This document shows positions 11,901-23,900 of a stretch of DNA of 64,000 bases, one piece after another. A program made the translations under genes and the position numbers. The stretch covers positions 141,984 to 205,983 of the forward strand of contig VXAA01001148.1 of assembly GCA_013399115.1 (NCBI GenBank). The letters are read 5' to 3'. This stretch comes from Anseranas semipalmata (lineage: Eukaryota; Chordata; Aves; Anseriformes; Anseranatidae). The notes under the pieces were generated by a model, which had not been told where the DNA came from, ran no database searches, and worked only from the letters and a program-made list of their open reading frames with translations. The first letter of the stretch is position 1. Every line of letters begins with the position of its first letter.

Positions 11901-14900
11901 AGTGCTTAATCAAACTTGGTTTTTTATGCCCAGTGCCCCCCACAGTGACTGAAGCAAAAAAGCCGAATTTGCCAGAAAGCCCTGCAGCAGCGACTCCCGA
12001 TTTTGTTCCTACTGCAGTAACAGCATTCCCAGAAGAGGCTGAAGCTCCTGATGCCCCAAAAGGTGATGTGTCAGGTAAAGCTGCCCTTGTCTCGTGATCG
12101 ATGCTGGTTTTAGACCCTTCATGAGCAAGCTGAAATAGTGGAAAGATATGTGATTGTCTCTTCTGAAGAAAAAACAGCAAGGTATTAACAATTTCCATCA
12201 TGACTAAAGGTTTATAATAGATGAATTGTGTTGGTGAGAAATAGCAAGTCTCCACTAGACTTTTCACCTCTTGTGTCACAGTCCACTGGCTGCTATAATG
12301 ATTCGTAAAGAATCAAAATTTCTCTAAATTTCAACTCCTGAAAAATATTAGGGTGTGTCAAGAACATGGTTATACCATGGGTCTCCTGCTGTCTATAAAT
12401 ACCTTAAAAACTCTGTTTTAAAGACTCTTCAAACTCTTCTTAAAATAGAGAGTTTTTAAGGTGTTTGTAGACAGCAGAAGACTAATGGCACATTATTATT
12501 TCTTCACCATCTTATTCTTCTGTAAAATCAAAATCCTTAAAAAGAAACACTTGGTTTTGTTCAGTGGAGTATTTGTTTTATCTAAATAGATCCCGAAGTG
12601 CTGTTTTGGAAGGGACTTTTTCCATTTTTCTAATTTCTTTCATTTTTCAGTTTATTAAATATCTAATTTAAAACTTAATATATTTTCCATTGTTTGGTGG
12701 GGGGATGTTTTTAGATGCAATTGAAACGTTGAGTAGAAATTTTATTTTTTAACATCTACTCAGCTGTATATCTAAGATGTTCAGGTCACCGTGCTGCATT
12801 GCACAGCGTATAGGGAGTGCCCGGGGCTGTTGAAAGTAATAGCTGCAGAAGAGAAAACCAGTGCTTCTGGCTTTTGACAATTTGTAAAATTTGCCTATAG
12901 ACAGCTGGAATTTTAATGTTATTTTGAAACTAAGAGCTCAGTTTTTAGTAGATATGTAAAAAATGAATGAGGCCAAGTTGGACTTGAAGAATAAAGGGCA
13001 GCTGGTGATTCACTGGATGTCGGTGTCTCTGCATCGCTAGTGCCCTTCCTCCCGCTCAAGTTGCAGTACAGTGCCACCCGTGAACCGTATAAACAATATT
13101 TAAAATGAAGTGCATATGGCTCTGGAATGTTTCAGGACTTTTTCAGTTGTCGGAACACGCTGCTTTGCTCATGAAGGTGGCACCAAAAGTTTCCGTATCC
13201 TCCTGAAAAACAGTTATAATGATTCTTGTATATATTCTGCTGGAATGTGTTGCTCGCAGTGCATCGCCGGCTCTGGTCTCTTGCCAGCTCTGTAGCGTCA
13301 GGTAGATTTTAAACAATAACAAAGCATCTTCTGCCTGCTGTACGCTAGGAGCAGGCGGGTGTCTAACACTGTAGTCAAGGATACAAAACATGGCATTTGA
13401 AGCTGTAATAGGAAACGCGCTTGGGTGCGTTGAGGAATATGTCTTGAAGACCAGTACACCAGCACTGGTGTAGTGGGGGGTGGGGGGTGTGAATGCTGCT
13501 GAAAAATGAGAGGAGGGGGAGGGAAAGGTCTGTCTTCTCTAGCCATAAACTGCACTGTCGGGTATTTACATTCTTTATTTTTTGTTGATTTCTGCAATCT
13601 GTGTTTCTGTAGCAGATGCAGAGTGTGTTCCTGCCTCGGATATCATGTCCATTTCTGCAGAAAAAGCTGGGTCCATCCTTGCAGGAGATACCAAGCCTCC
13701 TCAAGCTCCAGATGCTGGATTTGCATCTACAGCAGAAGCCGACCCTCTTCAGGCTGTGGATGTGGGGTTTGCTCCTGCACCAGAAGCCCAGCCTCCTACT
13801 GCTATCGATGCCACATTCACCCCAGTGGTGGATACTGGCTTGAACCCAGCAGCAGATTCTAAGTCCCATTATGCTGTGGATTTGGAGTTTGCTCCAGCAG
13901 CAGATGCAGGGTTTGCCCCAGCAGTAGATACGAAATCCCACCATGCTATGGATTTGGCATTTGCCCCACCAGCAGATATTGAGTCTCATCATGCTGGGGA
14001 TTTTGAGTTTGCCTCTCCAGCAGAAACTAACCATCTTCATGCTATGGATTCTGGGTTTGCTCCTGTAGCAGAAGCCAAGCCTTTTCCTGCTATGGATTCA
14101 GGTTTTGTCTCTGCATCAGAAGCTAAGTCTGTCTATGCAGCTGACACCAAGGTTGCTGCATCTGAAGAGCTGATGACATCTGAATCTTCTGTTAAGCATG
14201 ACAAGTCACCGTTCCATGAGCCTCCTGCAGGTGAGCTTATCTGTCTGAAAGCTTCGTTCAAGCTCAAAATAGTATGGGAAATGGTGTGCGAAGGCCCCTG
14301 TAAGTTGGCATAGCACTAGCAGCAACAATCCTGGTAGTGGATAGTGACCACTACAGAGATGCACAATTGTAGTAAGACTGTCACATAAAAAGCGTATTTT
14401 TTTAGTAGCCAAGATGTTTAAATGCAAGGCACATCAGAATCTTAAGTAGAGCACAGCTCAGCTGATCAGATACAGATAGAGGAAGTACTTCACAAGGATT
14501 TTTCGCTTATAAAATATGAAACTAGAATAACTTAATGATTTTTTTTAAGGACTTGGCATTCTTTGCAGAGCTGTGTGTGTTTTTTTAGGACAGCTGTAGA
14601 GACATTTTAGTTCATCCATGTTAGTATTTATTTTTGCATCATTATCATCCCCAGCATATACTGAAATTTCTACAGATGCTGTAGGACACACTGTTTTCGA
14701 ACAAAGCTTCTTATCTTGAAAATAGTTTCTGAGGAGACTGATAGGCTTTGTTGGTAATTTTGTGACATTTCCTTGGAATGACTATAGGCATCAGTTCAGG
14801 GAGGCGGGCATTTTGCTTTTTCCATATGGTAGACAATGGATTTTTTGTGCTGCATGGATTTCTCAAAGGACACTATCCTTTCTGAGAGAAATGACGGTCA

Positions 14901-17900
14901 GTACAGCAAATAGTACTGGGCAGACCCAGCATATGTTGATTGAATGTAGAAAGACTTGTAGTAAGAAATATTCTTTTCTTTTGTACCTTCTAATATTCTT
15001 TGGTTTAATGATAAGAATACATTTCATTTAATGTTAAACATGTATTCATGTTAAATACATTTAGCAAAAGAAAATCCTTACTAGAATGTAGTAACTGAAA
15101 GGCTTAGGTGGGAGAACGAAAGAGTAAATACCAGACAATACAGGAAGATTTGCTTTAGAAGAGCACTTAAGCTTTCACGAGGGGAGAGCTGTTAGAAGTG
15201 ATCTGAAAAAGCAGGTTATCACTGTTTTGAAAGTGAGGAAAACCTCTAGTTTCCTGAGGAAGGCAGGGATTAGACGAGGAAGTAGTTTTATCCTGTGTAA
15301 TCTGATCTAAAGTAAAAATATGAATTTTTATTCTCTACATTCCATTTGCAGAAGTAACTGCAAACATGGAACAAGAATTGAATATCCCAGAGGCTTGTGT
15401 TGATCTTCCGTTAGAGAAAGCTAAAGACAGTATACCATCTCCCAGCCACCATGAAGATCATCTTCCAGAACAGATGAACCATCTTCCAGAACCAGCAGGT
15501 GAGAAATGCAAACCACAGTATAAAACTGGAGCAAGCACTTTGCTCTCAGCTGATTCTTCCCAAGCACCCAAGTTCCTTCTAACAGACACTGTTCTCCTAT
15601 CCTTACGAAGGACAAAGCAACAAAGATTTAATTTCAAGAAGGTTATGAACATGTGCAAATGTGGGGACTGCGTTATAAATAGATAGTAGCCTTAACTTTG
15701 GAAATGACCATCATGTAACTTGTCTTTTTCTTCCTCATCCATATTTGTTGTATCAGTATCTCTCACAATCTTTGTTTATATGTAATTGTTTTTATTGAAA
15801 TTTAAAAAATAAAACTGTTCTCCAATGTGATTGGTTTATAAATTAAAACTTGTTATAACTGTGTAGCTAGGAATTTTGTAGTGTCTATATGAATGTATTC
15901 TAAAGTATACATGAATACTAGATGACTAACATTAGATAGGGACCCCAGACTGATAACGGAGTATATCCTAGCACTGTTTTGCAGTGTGAAGCGAATATAG
16001 TCAGATTTTTTTTAAAAAATTAACAACCTCACTGTGTCTGTAAGCACCAAGATGGTCTTCGCTTCATGCTTTACCTATACCTTTGCATGTCAGCCAAAAT
16101 ATAAAACTGCTTCTTAAAATGGGGTTGTGAGGAGATAATACATAGTAGACGATCGAATCTTATAAACTTCATCCCTATTAAAAATTTAAAAAGTCCCTTT
16201 CCAAGGGCTTGCTTTTAAACTGCCAGTTACCTGTATTCATAAGAACTGAAGTATTCTATTCATATTTTTTGTATTTCATCTCATTTTTTTTTTCAATTTC
16301 ATATTTCAGTTCCAGTAGAAGCAAACGAAGTTGTTGCACTAGAAAATAAAGACCTCCTTCCAGAAAAATCTGTTACTACTGTGGATGTTACTGGTACAGA
16401 AGAACAAAAGGAACAGGCTGAACATAACCATATCGAGTACGCACAACCCCAGCAAGAAAAAGCCCTACAAGAAACTACAGGTAGAATATAAATAATAATT
16501 CAGTTTTAGAATGGAAATATCCTCTGGGAACTGTTCACCTTTTCCTATTGACTGCATTACCACCTGAGCAAGCAAAAATTTTTTTGCACCGATCAGCTGT
16601 GCAGTTCTTTGCATTCATCAGTGATTCTGCTTGCACTTTGCCTCTAATCCCTGCACTCTTAAATGTTGTTTTCCCCTCCTTGTTCATGGGACTAAAAGCC
16701 CAAATATGTTTACTACTGTTACTTTATCACTGGTACTGGCTTATATTTTTTTTGCTTTAGAGTATAAAAGCTCACCATCTTTTTGCCATTACCACTGTTT
16801 CTTTTTTTATTATTTTGGTATTAAAAAGGACCATTAATTCTTATTGCAATATTCCCAGTGAAGACCTCATTCAAAATTGGATTTTGTAATTACCAAAGGA
16901 AAAGGTGATTTTTTTTTTCCTGCTCCACTAACCCAGCCTCTCCAATGAGCTATTATTGCTTACATTTGTGACTGGAGGCTGATTTGTGGGCCAGGGCTAA
17001 CTGACAGATGACTGATGCTCTCTTTAAAGTCCTGGCTTGTAGCTAAGGAAACCTAGCGCTGCCTGTGACTGAGTACAGCAAATGACTTCTGTTACGGAGG
17101 TTCTGCCTTCCGCTGCTTCCACCGTGGGTGCTGTGGGGGACTTAGCTCCTTTGCTCCCCCTTCCCATTACGCCCCTCCTCTTCCCTAGTCTCATCTTTCC
17201 ACTAAACCTCTATTTTCACGCTTTGGAAGGTTGCCAATTAGAGAGAGAAAAAGTATATGTTGTCTTGTCTTGCTGAGACAAAATGGATCCTTAATGCACT
17301 TTTAAAAAAAGATAATGTGTCCTTACAAGAACTATTGCTTTTTTGTTGGGGTAAGAGCATGTACCAGGACTTATGGATTTTTAAATAGCATTGACATATT
17401 TACTGGTAATAGTTTAAATAGGTTTTGCGTGTAAATGCCTATCCCAGGCACACCGAGGTGGATTTAGAATTAGTGTGGTATCAGTGCTGGAAAGTTCAGC
17501 ATGTATGACTGTATGGACTGTTTTAGATGGCTAAAATCACATTTATATATACATATATATATATATTTTTTAAAGCAAATAGTTGCTTTGATGTTTGAGC
17601 AGGCTTCCTGTATTCCAGGTCTACCTACTGCACAAATAAGGCAAGCTAACAAATCAAGTGAACGCAGGTTTGGCAGAGCAAAACCTGCACCGGTGCCTAT
17701 TGCAGATGTACCAGAGGAACGTCTAATAGGTCTCCCACAGCAGAAGAGCACTGACCCCAGAGTAGACCCCTATTCTGTAGTGGAACTTGGATATGGTGCT
17801 GGAACATCCCCTCACACTAGGGTTTCACATAAAAAGGCAACTGAGCAGCCATCCAATGTGCAGTCAGAGTTTGTGGAGAGCTGCAGAGATGTACCCAGGG

Positions 17901-20900
17901 AGAGCTGGGATTTGGAAGGTTCTCTGGCTATTGTGAAGAAAAAGAAAAAGAAACCAAAACAAAAGAGAAACCAGCCGCCAAGAACAGTGGAGTTCTGGGA
18001 TGAAAATACAGCAGTCTCAAGAGCTCCTAAAGATTCTCCATTTGCTGTTGAATTGCAAAAACCAGATGTTGGTCCCATAATGCCTGCTGAAGCTCCCAAA
18101 GAGCAGTCAGTTGCCTCAGGAAACAGAGCTTCAGATACGCCAAAGGATGCTAAAATAATAACTGGAAGTCATATCCTGGATCATCAAAATGCCTTCTCAG
18201 TGCCAGCACCAGGACAGCAGGCCCAAAAAACCTACACGCCATTTGAATCAGTGTTGGATGTAAAAAATAGAGACGTCACGACAACAGAAGAAATGAGAGA
18301 TGAGAGTTTGATGTTGCAATCTAAAGGGAAAAGAAAACAGGTTCCCTCGAAGCAGGTAGGCAAGACTAAGATGGGGGAACCTGTTACAGCAAAGGTGCCA
18401 ATTAAGCCTGTGGAAAGAAGTTTTCGGGAGTATAAGGAGTCAGAATGTGCTGACCTGACGGCATCTCTTTCAGAAGCAATCGATCTAAGCAAAGTAGAAA
18501 CTCCTTTAGAGATCAAGCCTTCAGAAATTCTCCTTTCTGATAAAGATAAGGAAGCTAAGTGCATATCTACCAAGCATGAAACATCCAGCGACACTGTCTG
18601 CTGTGAGCTTCAGACTTCCAGTGGGTCACTGGAAGAAGCAGCAAAGAAAGGAGGTGAAAAAAGCAAAGAGGTTGAAAATGAATCCTTCAAACAGCCTGCT
18701 CCTCTAGAGGCTACCGCCCCATCGAGCCAGCTTCCTAACAAGCCAGAGGCAGCCGATGAAACTAAGCCAGTGTCCCCCGATAAGTCAACTGCCATGCACT
18801 TAAATACTTCAGATGGAGTAATGAAGACCCCAACAGATACTAGTAAAATGCCTGTTACACCATTAGTTGTACAAAAACCCGAGGAAGTTATTTCTTTGCA
18901 AAACAGGAAGGCTGACAGTTTTCCAGAGCAGCCATTTCTTCTGGCAGCTAAGTCTGATGCAGCCAAACATCCTGCTTCTGCTGAAGCAGCAGTCAGAGTT
19001 ACGGTAGCAGATTCCCCTGATAAAAACAAAGGGACCAGATTTATTGCATTAGAGCAGCAGACTGGAAAAGATCTCAGTATTGCACATGGGATGGACAGAC
19101 CTAAAAAAAAGCGTGGTGAAGGGAAAGTCAAAAAAATCAAAAGTTTCTCTGAGCAGGTAGCTGTTTTGGAGGATGTAGGCAAACTTACTGATGGAGTGAA
19201 GACAGATGAGACCATAAAAGAAACAAATTTCCCTGATAAAGGCAGGGAGACTGATTTTACTACAAGAGGACACCCATCAGCAAATACCCATACCTATCCT
19301 GCAAAAGCAGCAGACAAGCCAAAAAAAAGAGGTAGTGATGGAAAAAGTAAAAAAGGTGAAAAAAGTTTTTTCCAGCAGCCTTTTCTTGAGAGTAAGATGG
19401 ACCTTAGTAGTTTTCCTGATATAATTGATAAAACTAAGGAAGTCAGTGATAAAGGTGGTGAGAGGGGCTGTATTGCTGGGTCTTTTCAGGAGAATACATT
19501 GGATGTAACTAAAATACAAAGACCCATTAAACTAGTAACAGAGGGGCCTAAGGAAAATGTTGGAAAACGTGAAATGGCTGATACGGTTGCTTTAGACCAA
19601 CCATTCTTTCCGGAGAGTAGGAGAGATGAAACAAAGCATCTTGCTCTGGCTGACACGATCAGCAAAAGCAAGGAGGTGAATTTGATGAATAAAGGCAAAG
19701 AGGCTGGAATTACTTCCCCAAGTGAATTGGTTGTGACAGATTCTGATGCAACGTTGGTGCCAGACAAACCTAGAAAGAGGTGTAGTGATGGGAAAAGAAA
19801 AAAAAGTGAGAAAAGTCCTTTTGGGCAGCCAGCTGTCCTGGACACTAGGGTGGAAACAACCAATCCTCCAAGCAAAGAGAAGGTGGCTGGAAAAACAAAG
19901 GAAATGACCTTTGATAAAGATCAGGGGTCTGATTTTGAAAGAGAAGTTTTGCTGGGGAACCTGACGGGTATAACCAAAGAGGTACTGGAAAGGCCTGAAA
20001 CAGAGAGTGGTGATAGAAAAAGTTCCTCTAATCAGCCAGTTCTTTCAGGTCATAAAATAGAGACAGCAGAGCCAGGAACAGTCAACACTAACGAAACTTG
20101 GCCTGTTAGTAAAGGTAAGGAAATAGCTGTTACTGCAGCTGAGCCTCTCCCAGAGCACAGGGCAGAGGCAGCTGTGGCACACGGTCCCACCAGGGAGCTG
20201 GTGACAGACAAGCCTAAGAAAAAAGGTAGAGAGATGAAAGGCAAAAAGGCTGAAAATAGTCCTGAGCAGTCTGTTGCACTGGGTCCAGGTAACATCCCTG
20301 CAGTAGCTGAAGAGGTGGGAGATACTAAACAAACTCAGTCTTCTGATAAAGACAAAGAGAATAATTTCAGTACTTTAGCAAGTCTGCTAGATGACATAAC
20401 TGATACAACTAAAGTACAAGCTCCTGCTGCTCCTCTGGAGCCAGGAAAATTGAGCACAAGTAATAAAGAGGAAGGCAAAAGGGTGGAGGCTAGTTTGGAG
20501 CAGCTGTTTCTTTTGGAGCCCAAAGCAGGTGCAGAGATGTTTCCTCCTCGTGACAAGGAGACATCTGCCAAAGCTGGAGCAGAAAGTCCCACTCCTTACA
20601 GCAGTGGGGTCAGGCTTCCTATTCCAGAGCACCCAGCAGTGGCAGATCACAGCTCAGCCGCAGTCCCTGATAGATCTAAAAAGAGAGGTAGTGATGGAAG
20701 AAGTAAAAAGTCTCAAAATGCCCCTGAGCAGCTTGCTTTTCTAGAGACAAAAATGAGCAGGAGTGAAGTGCAGCCTCCCATGGGACCTGAGATGGAATAT
20801 GGAATGGAAGAAATGGATTTTGTAGATGAGAACAGAAATATTAAAGGTTTTCCCATCAGCCCTCAAATGCTATGGAATAATAAAGGGAACTACTTTGAAT

Positions 20901-23900
20901 CCTTTCCTCAGACTGCAGTAAGGGGCCCTGGTAACACTGGCAGTGTTTCTTCTGCCTTCCCGAAGCACACAGAGAGGGCTGCAGGAACTGAGGAGCTTCC
21001 TTCTCCTGAGGTGGCAGCAGAGAAGAGCAGCAAAGAGCCTGCATCTAGTGCTGAGGAGAAGATCCAGCAGCAGAGATCTCGTGAGCAACTGATCGATTTG
21101 GGACATGAAGAGCCTGGAAAAGAGGTTTCAAAGAAAGAGGATAGTAAAACCAAAGAGACTAGTTCCCAGGGTGGGGTTGAGGCAGGTAAACCACTTTCTT
21201 TGGCTCATTCAGTTAAACAGGACATTAAATCAAAAAAGGATGAAGTTCACCTTTCTCCTGTGGCAAAGGTGGATGATAAAGAAAAAAGAACCACCGATAA
21301 AAGGCAAGTCACTGACAGCACTTCCTCTGACCTTCCTCAGAAGGTGGCAGATACAAAAGACAGACCAGCTCCTGTAGGTGCCAAAGGGACAGAGAAGCTA
21401 GAAGAAACCATCTCTTTTGGAGAGAAGGACACGGCGATACCAGAGAGCAAGGCAGAAGCAGCCACGTCGCAGGTTGTGGCGGAAGCACTGACGGAGAAGA
21501 AAGCCAAAGAGGTTGGGTTGGATGGAGGCAGGAAGAGCGAGCAGGGCTCGGTGGAGTGCCCGGGCAGTTCAGATGATAACGTAGCTGAAGCAGAGGCGGC
21601 TGGTGGAAGTCTAACAGCTGCCCAAACAACCAAAGTAAGTCCTGAAGGTAACAGCGAAGCTCATCCTCAGCCCGCAGACGAGGATGCTGCTCAGCGTGGG
21701 GGAGCTCACCCGAAGGATGTCCCAGCATTGAAGTCTGGAGTAGGTAAACCTGAAGAGACAACTAAAGAAAGTGAAGAGGAATCTGAACAAAAAACTGTAA
21801 AGGAGGCAAAGAAAGAGAGAGTTAAAGCAACAGAGCAGATAAAAGGCTACATGAGACCCACAAAGTCAAGAGGGGTGCCAACTCTGCCAGCCAGGTCTGC
21901 TGCTCAAGACCAAGAGAGACCAAGGCAGCTGAAAGCCACTGGTATGAGCCGGCAGAGGCAAGAAAAAGGTGTGTGTTTGTGATCGGAGCTAGCAGCAGTA
22001 ATCCAGGCAGCTTGCGTGCAAGACCTTGCTATTTGTCAGTGCATTGGCATGAATACGTAATTGTTAATCCTGTGTGGCACAAGCGAGTGTGGCATGACTG
22101 GTTTTTTGGCTGATCTTAAAAGGCTGTTAGTTCTGCTTGCCTGTCTCACAGTGCTAATTCCCCAACTCTGAAGGACTGACAGCTTGGTTGAAGTTCCAGA
22201 ACTTGGTTATTTGTTTTATTCATTCAGAGTTGATCCTACATATATGTATTGTAGCACTTACAATTTTTGAGTAAACTTGCACTTTTTGGTGTTAAGTTAC
22301 ATTAGCTTCTTGTCATCAGAGGCTGAGAGGCATTCATCTGAGGTGCAGCAGCGAATCATCGTGATCACTAAACGGCATTGCATGCCTCTGGAGGGCAGGG
22401 AATCGCATCTTTCTGTGGTAGGAAATGTTCTCGACTGCCGCCATGTTGTGGGGTTTGGTTCCGACGCTGCGCGAGGCTAACTGCAGCCATCTGCTTTTCC
22501 CCTGCAGTCACTTAGCGACTTTGTCTTACGGTACCCCAAACTGTTAGGTCTGTAAAGCGTGCTTCCTCCTAGAGTAATAATCCTTACTAAAGCAGAGAGG
22601 TAACAAAGCAAGAGCGGCACTGGAAGGCTTTAAGACTCTCTGCTGAGACTGGTGGGCTGGTAAGCAGCTGGGGCTGCGTGCCCTGGCTGTTGACCAGGGA
22701 ACAGATCCCTGTTCTCACAGGGGGAGATGGGATTAATTTCACAGAACGAATGGAAGTTCATAGGACCTTTAAAATGGAGACGTTGTATATCGTCTGAATC
22801 CTTACTATAATATCCTTGTCCTTCTGCTCAGTCTGTGCCTTCCGCAGAAAGGATCGGTGTCTCCCCTGCGAGCACCCCTCTGCTGAGCTGGGCTGGGGCG
22901 GCTCAGCCCCGCTCCTGGCTGCTCGGATTTTCTGCCTCGTCATCGGGCATGGAAGTTTGTTCTGTGTCTGCGGAGTTCCTTGCTGCCAGTTTGCATGATG
23001 CAGCCACTAACTTAGCAAACATAGAGCTCAAGTGCGCCTTAACATGCCGGTCAGGTCTTTGAGAGGTTTTGTAATTTTAATGAGTGTTGCATAACCTGGA
23101 GTGGTTCTATTTTGGTGAAAGTGGTGTTCTCTGCATGAACTTGTGCCTGCAGAAGTGATGTGCTTTGGTGCATGATGCTAGAAAATGAAGGGAAAGCTAA
23201 AGGCAGCGTCATCTCTAATAAATAAAAAAAATAAAAAATACAAATCTTTACAGGCTTTCCATCATCTGCCAGAAGTCTTAATTTTCCTTTGCTAACCGCT
23301 GTATTTAAGGGAGCGGTATTCTGGTAGGAGATCCATGCAAAAAAAGAAAAGCTCTTCCTGAATATTTTGCAGGTAAATATTCAGGAAAATTGTGTAATTA
23401 GTAAGATAAATTGTGTGATTAGTTGAAGGATTCCTTCTTCAGAGCCAGCTCTATAACCTGTGAGTAAATTGGCACATACTTTGCATCTGTAAATAGCCTG
23501 GCCTAAGTTTGCACAGGACTTTAATAATATTCAGTACTTTCATCCTCAGAAATTCCTAGATTCCCAGTTGCTTTTTATTATTTTCTGGAGAAGCTCTGGA
23601 CGCTTGCTTTGGAACGGCCAGCTGGCGTGCTCCGTGCACCAGCTGGGTACGACGGAGCTGGGCAGGGCAGAGCCGGCCTCTGGCACGGCTTCGGGCAGCT
23701 CGCGGTGCCCGCGGCCCTGGGCCCAGCAGCAAACCGGAGCTGCCGGGAGGGCTCTGAGCGGTGCAGGGGCCGGGGAGCTGGCTACTCGGCCCTCCAGGTA
23801 CGTTACCAGGAGTCGCAAGCCCTAGCCAAGTCCCCGCACCTGAGACTGCATCCACGGGTGGGACAGTAAATCCACACGTCGCCCGACCACGAGTCAGAAA

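Noticed and set aside
13375..14040. A 221-codon minus-strand Cys/Trp/Gly-rich frame with repeats
   Set aside because: It is the antisense of the 16-residue coding repeat; the periodicity is inherited. The plus frame has proper splice ends and phase.
18610..19215. Long minus-strand frames opposite the giant exon
   Set aside because: They are shadows of the Lys/Glu-rich plus-strand coding sequence, giving Phe/Leu/Ser-rich translation as expected of antisense.
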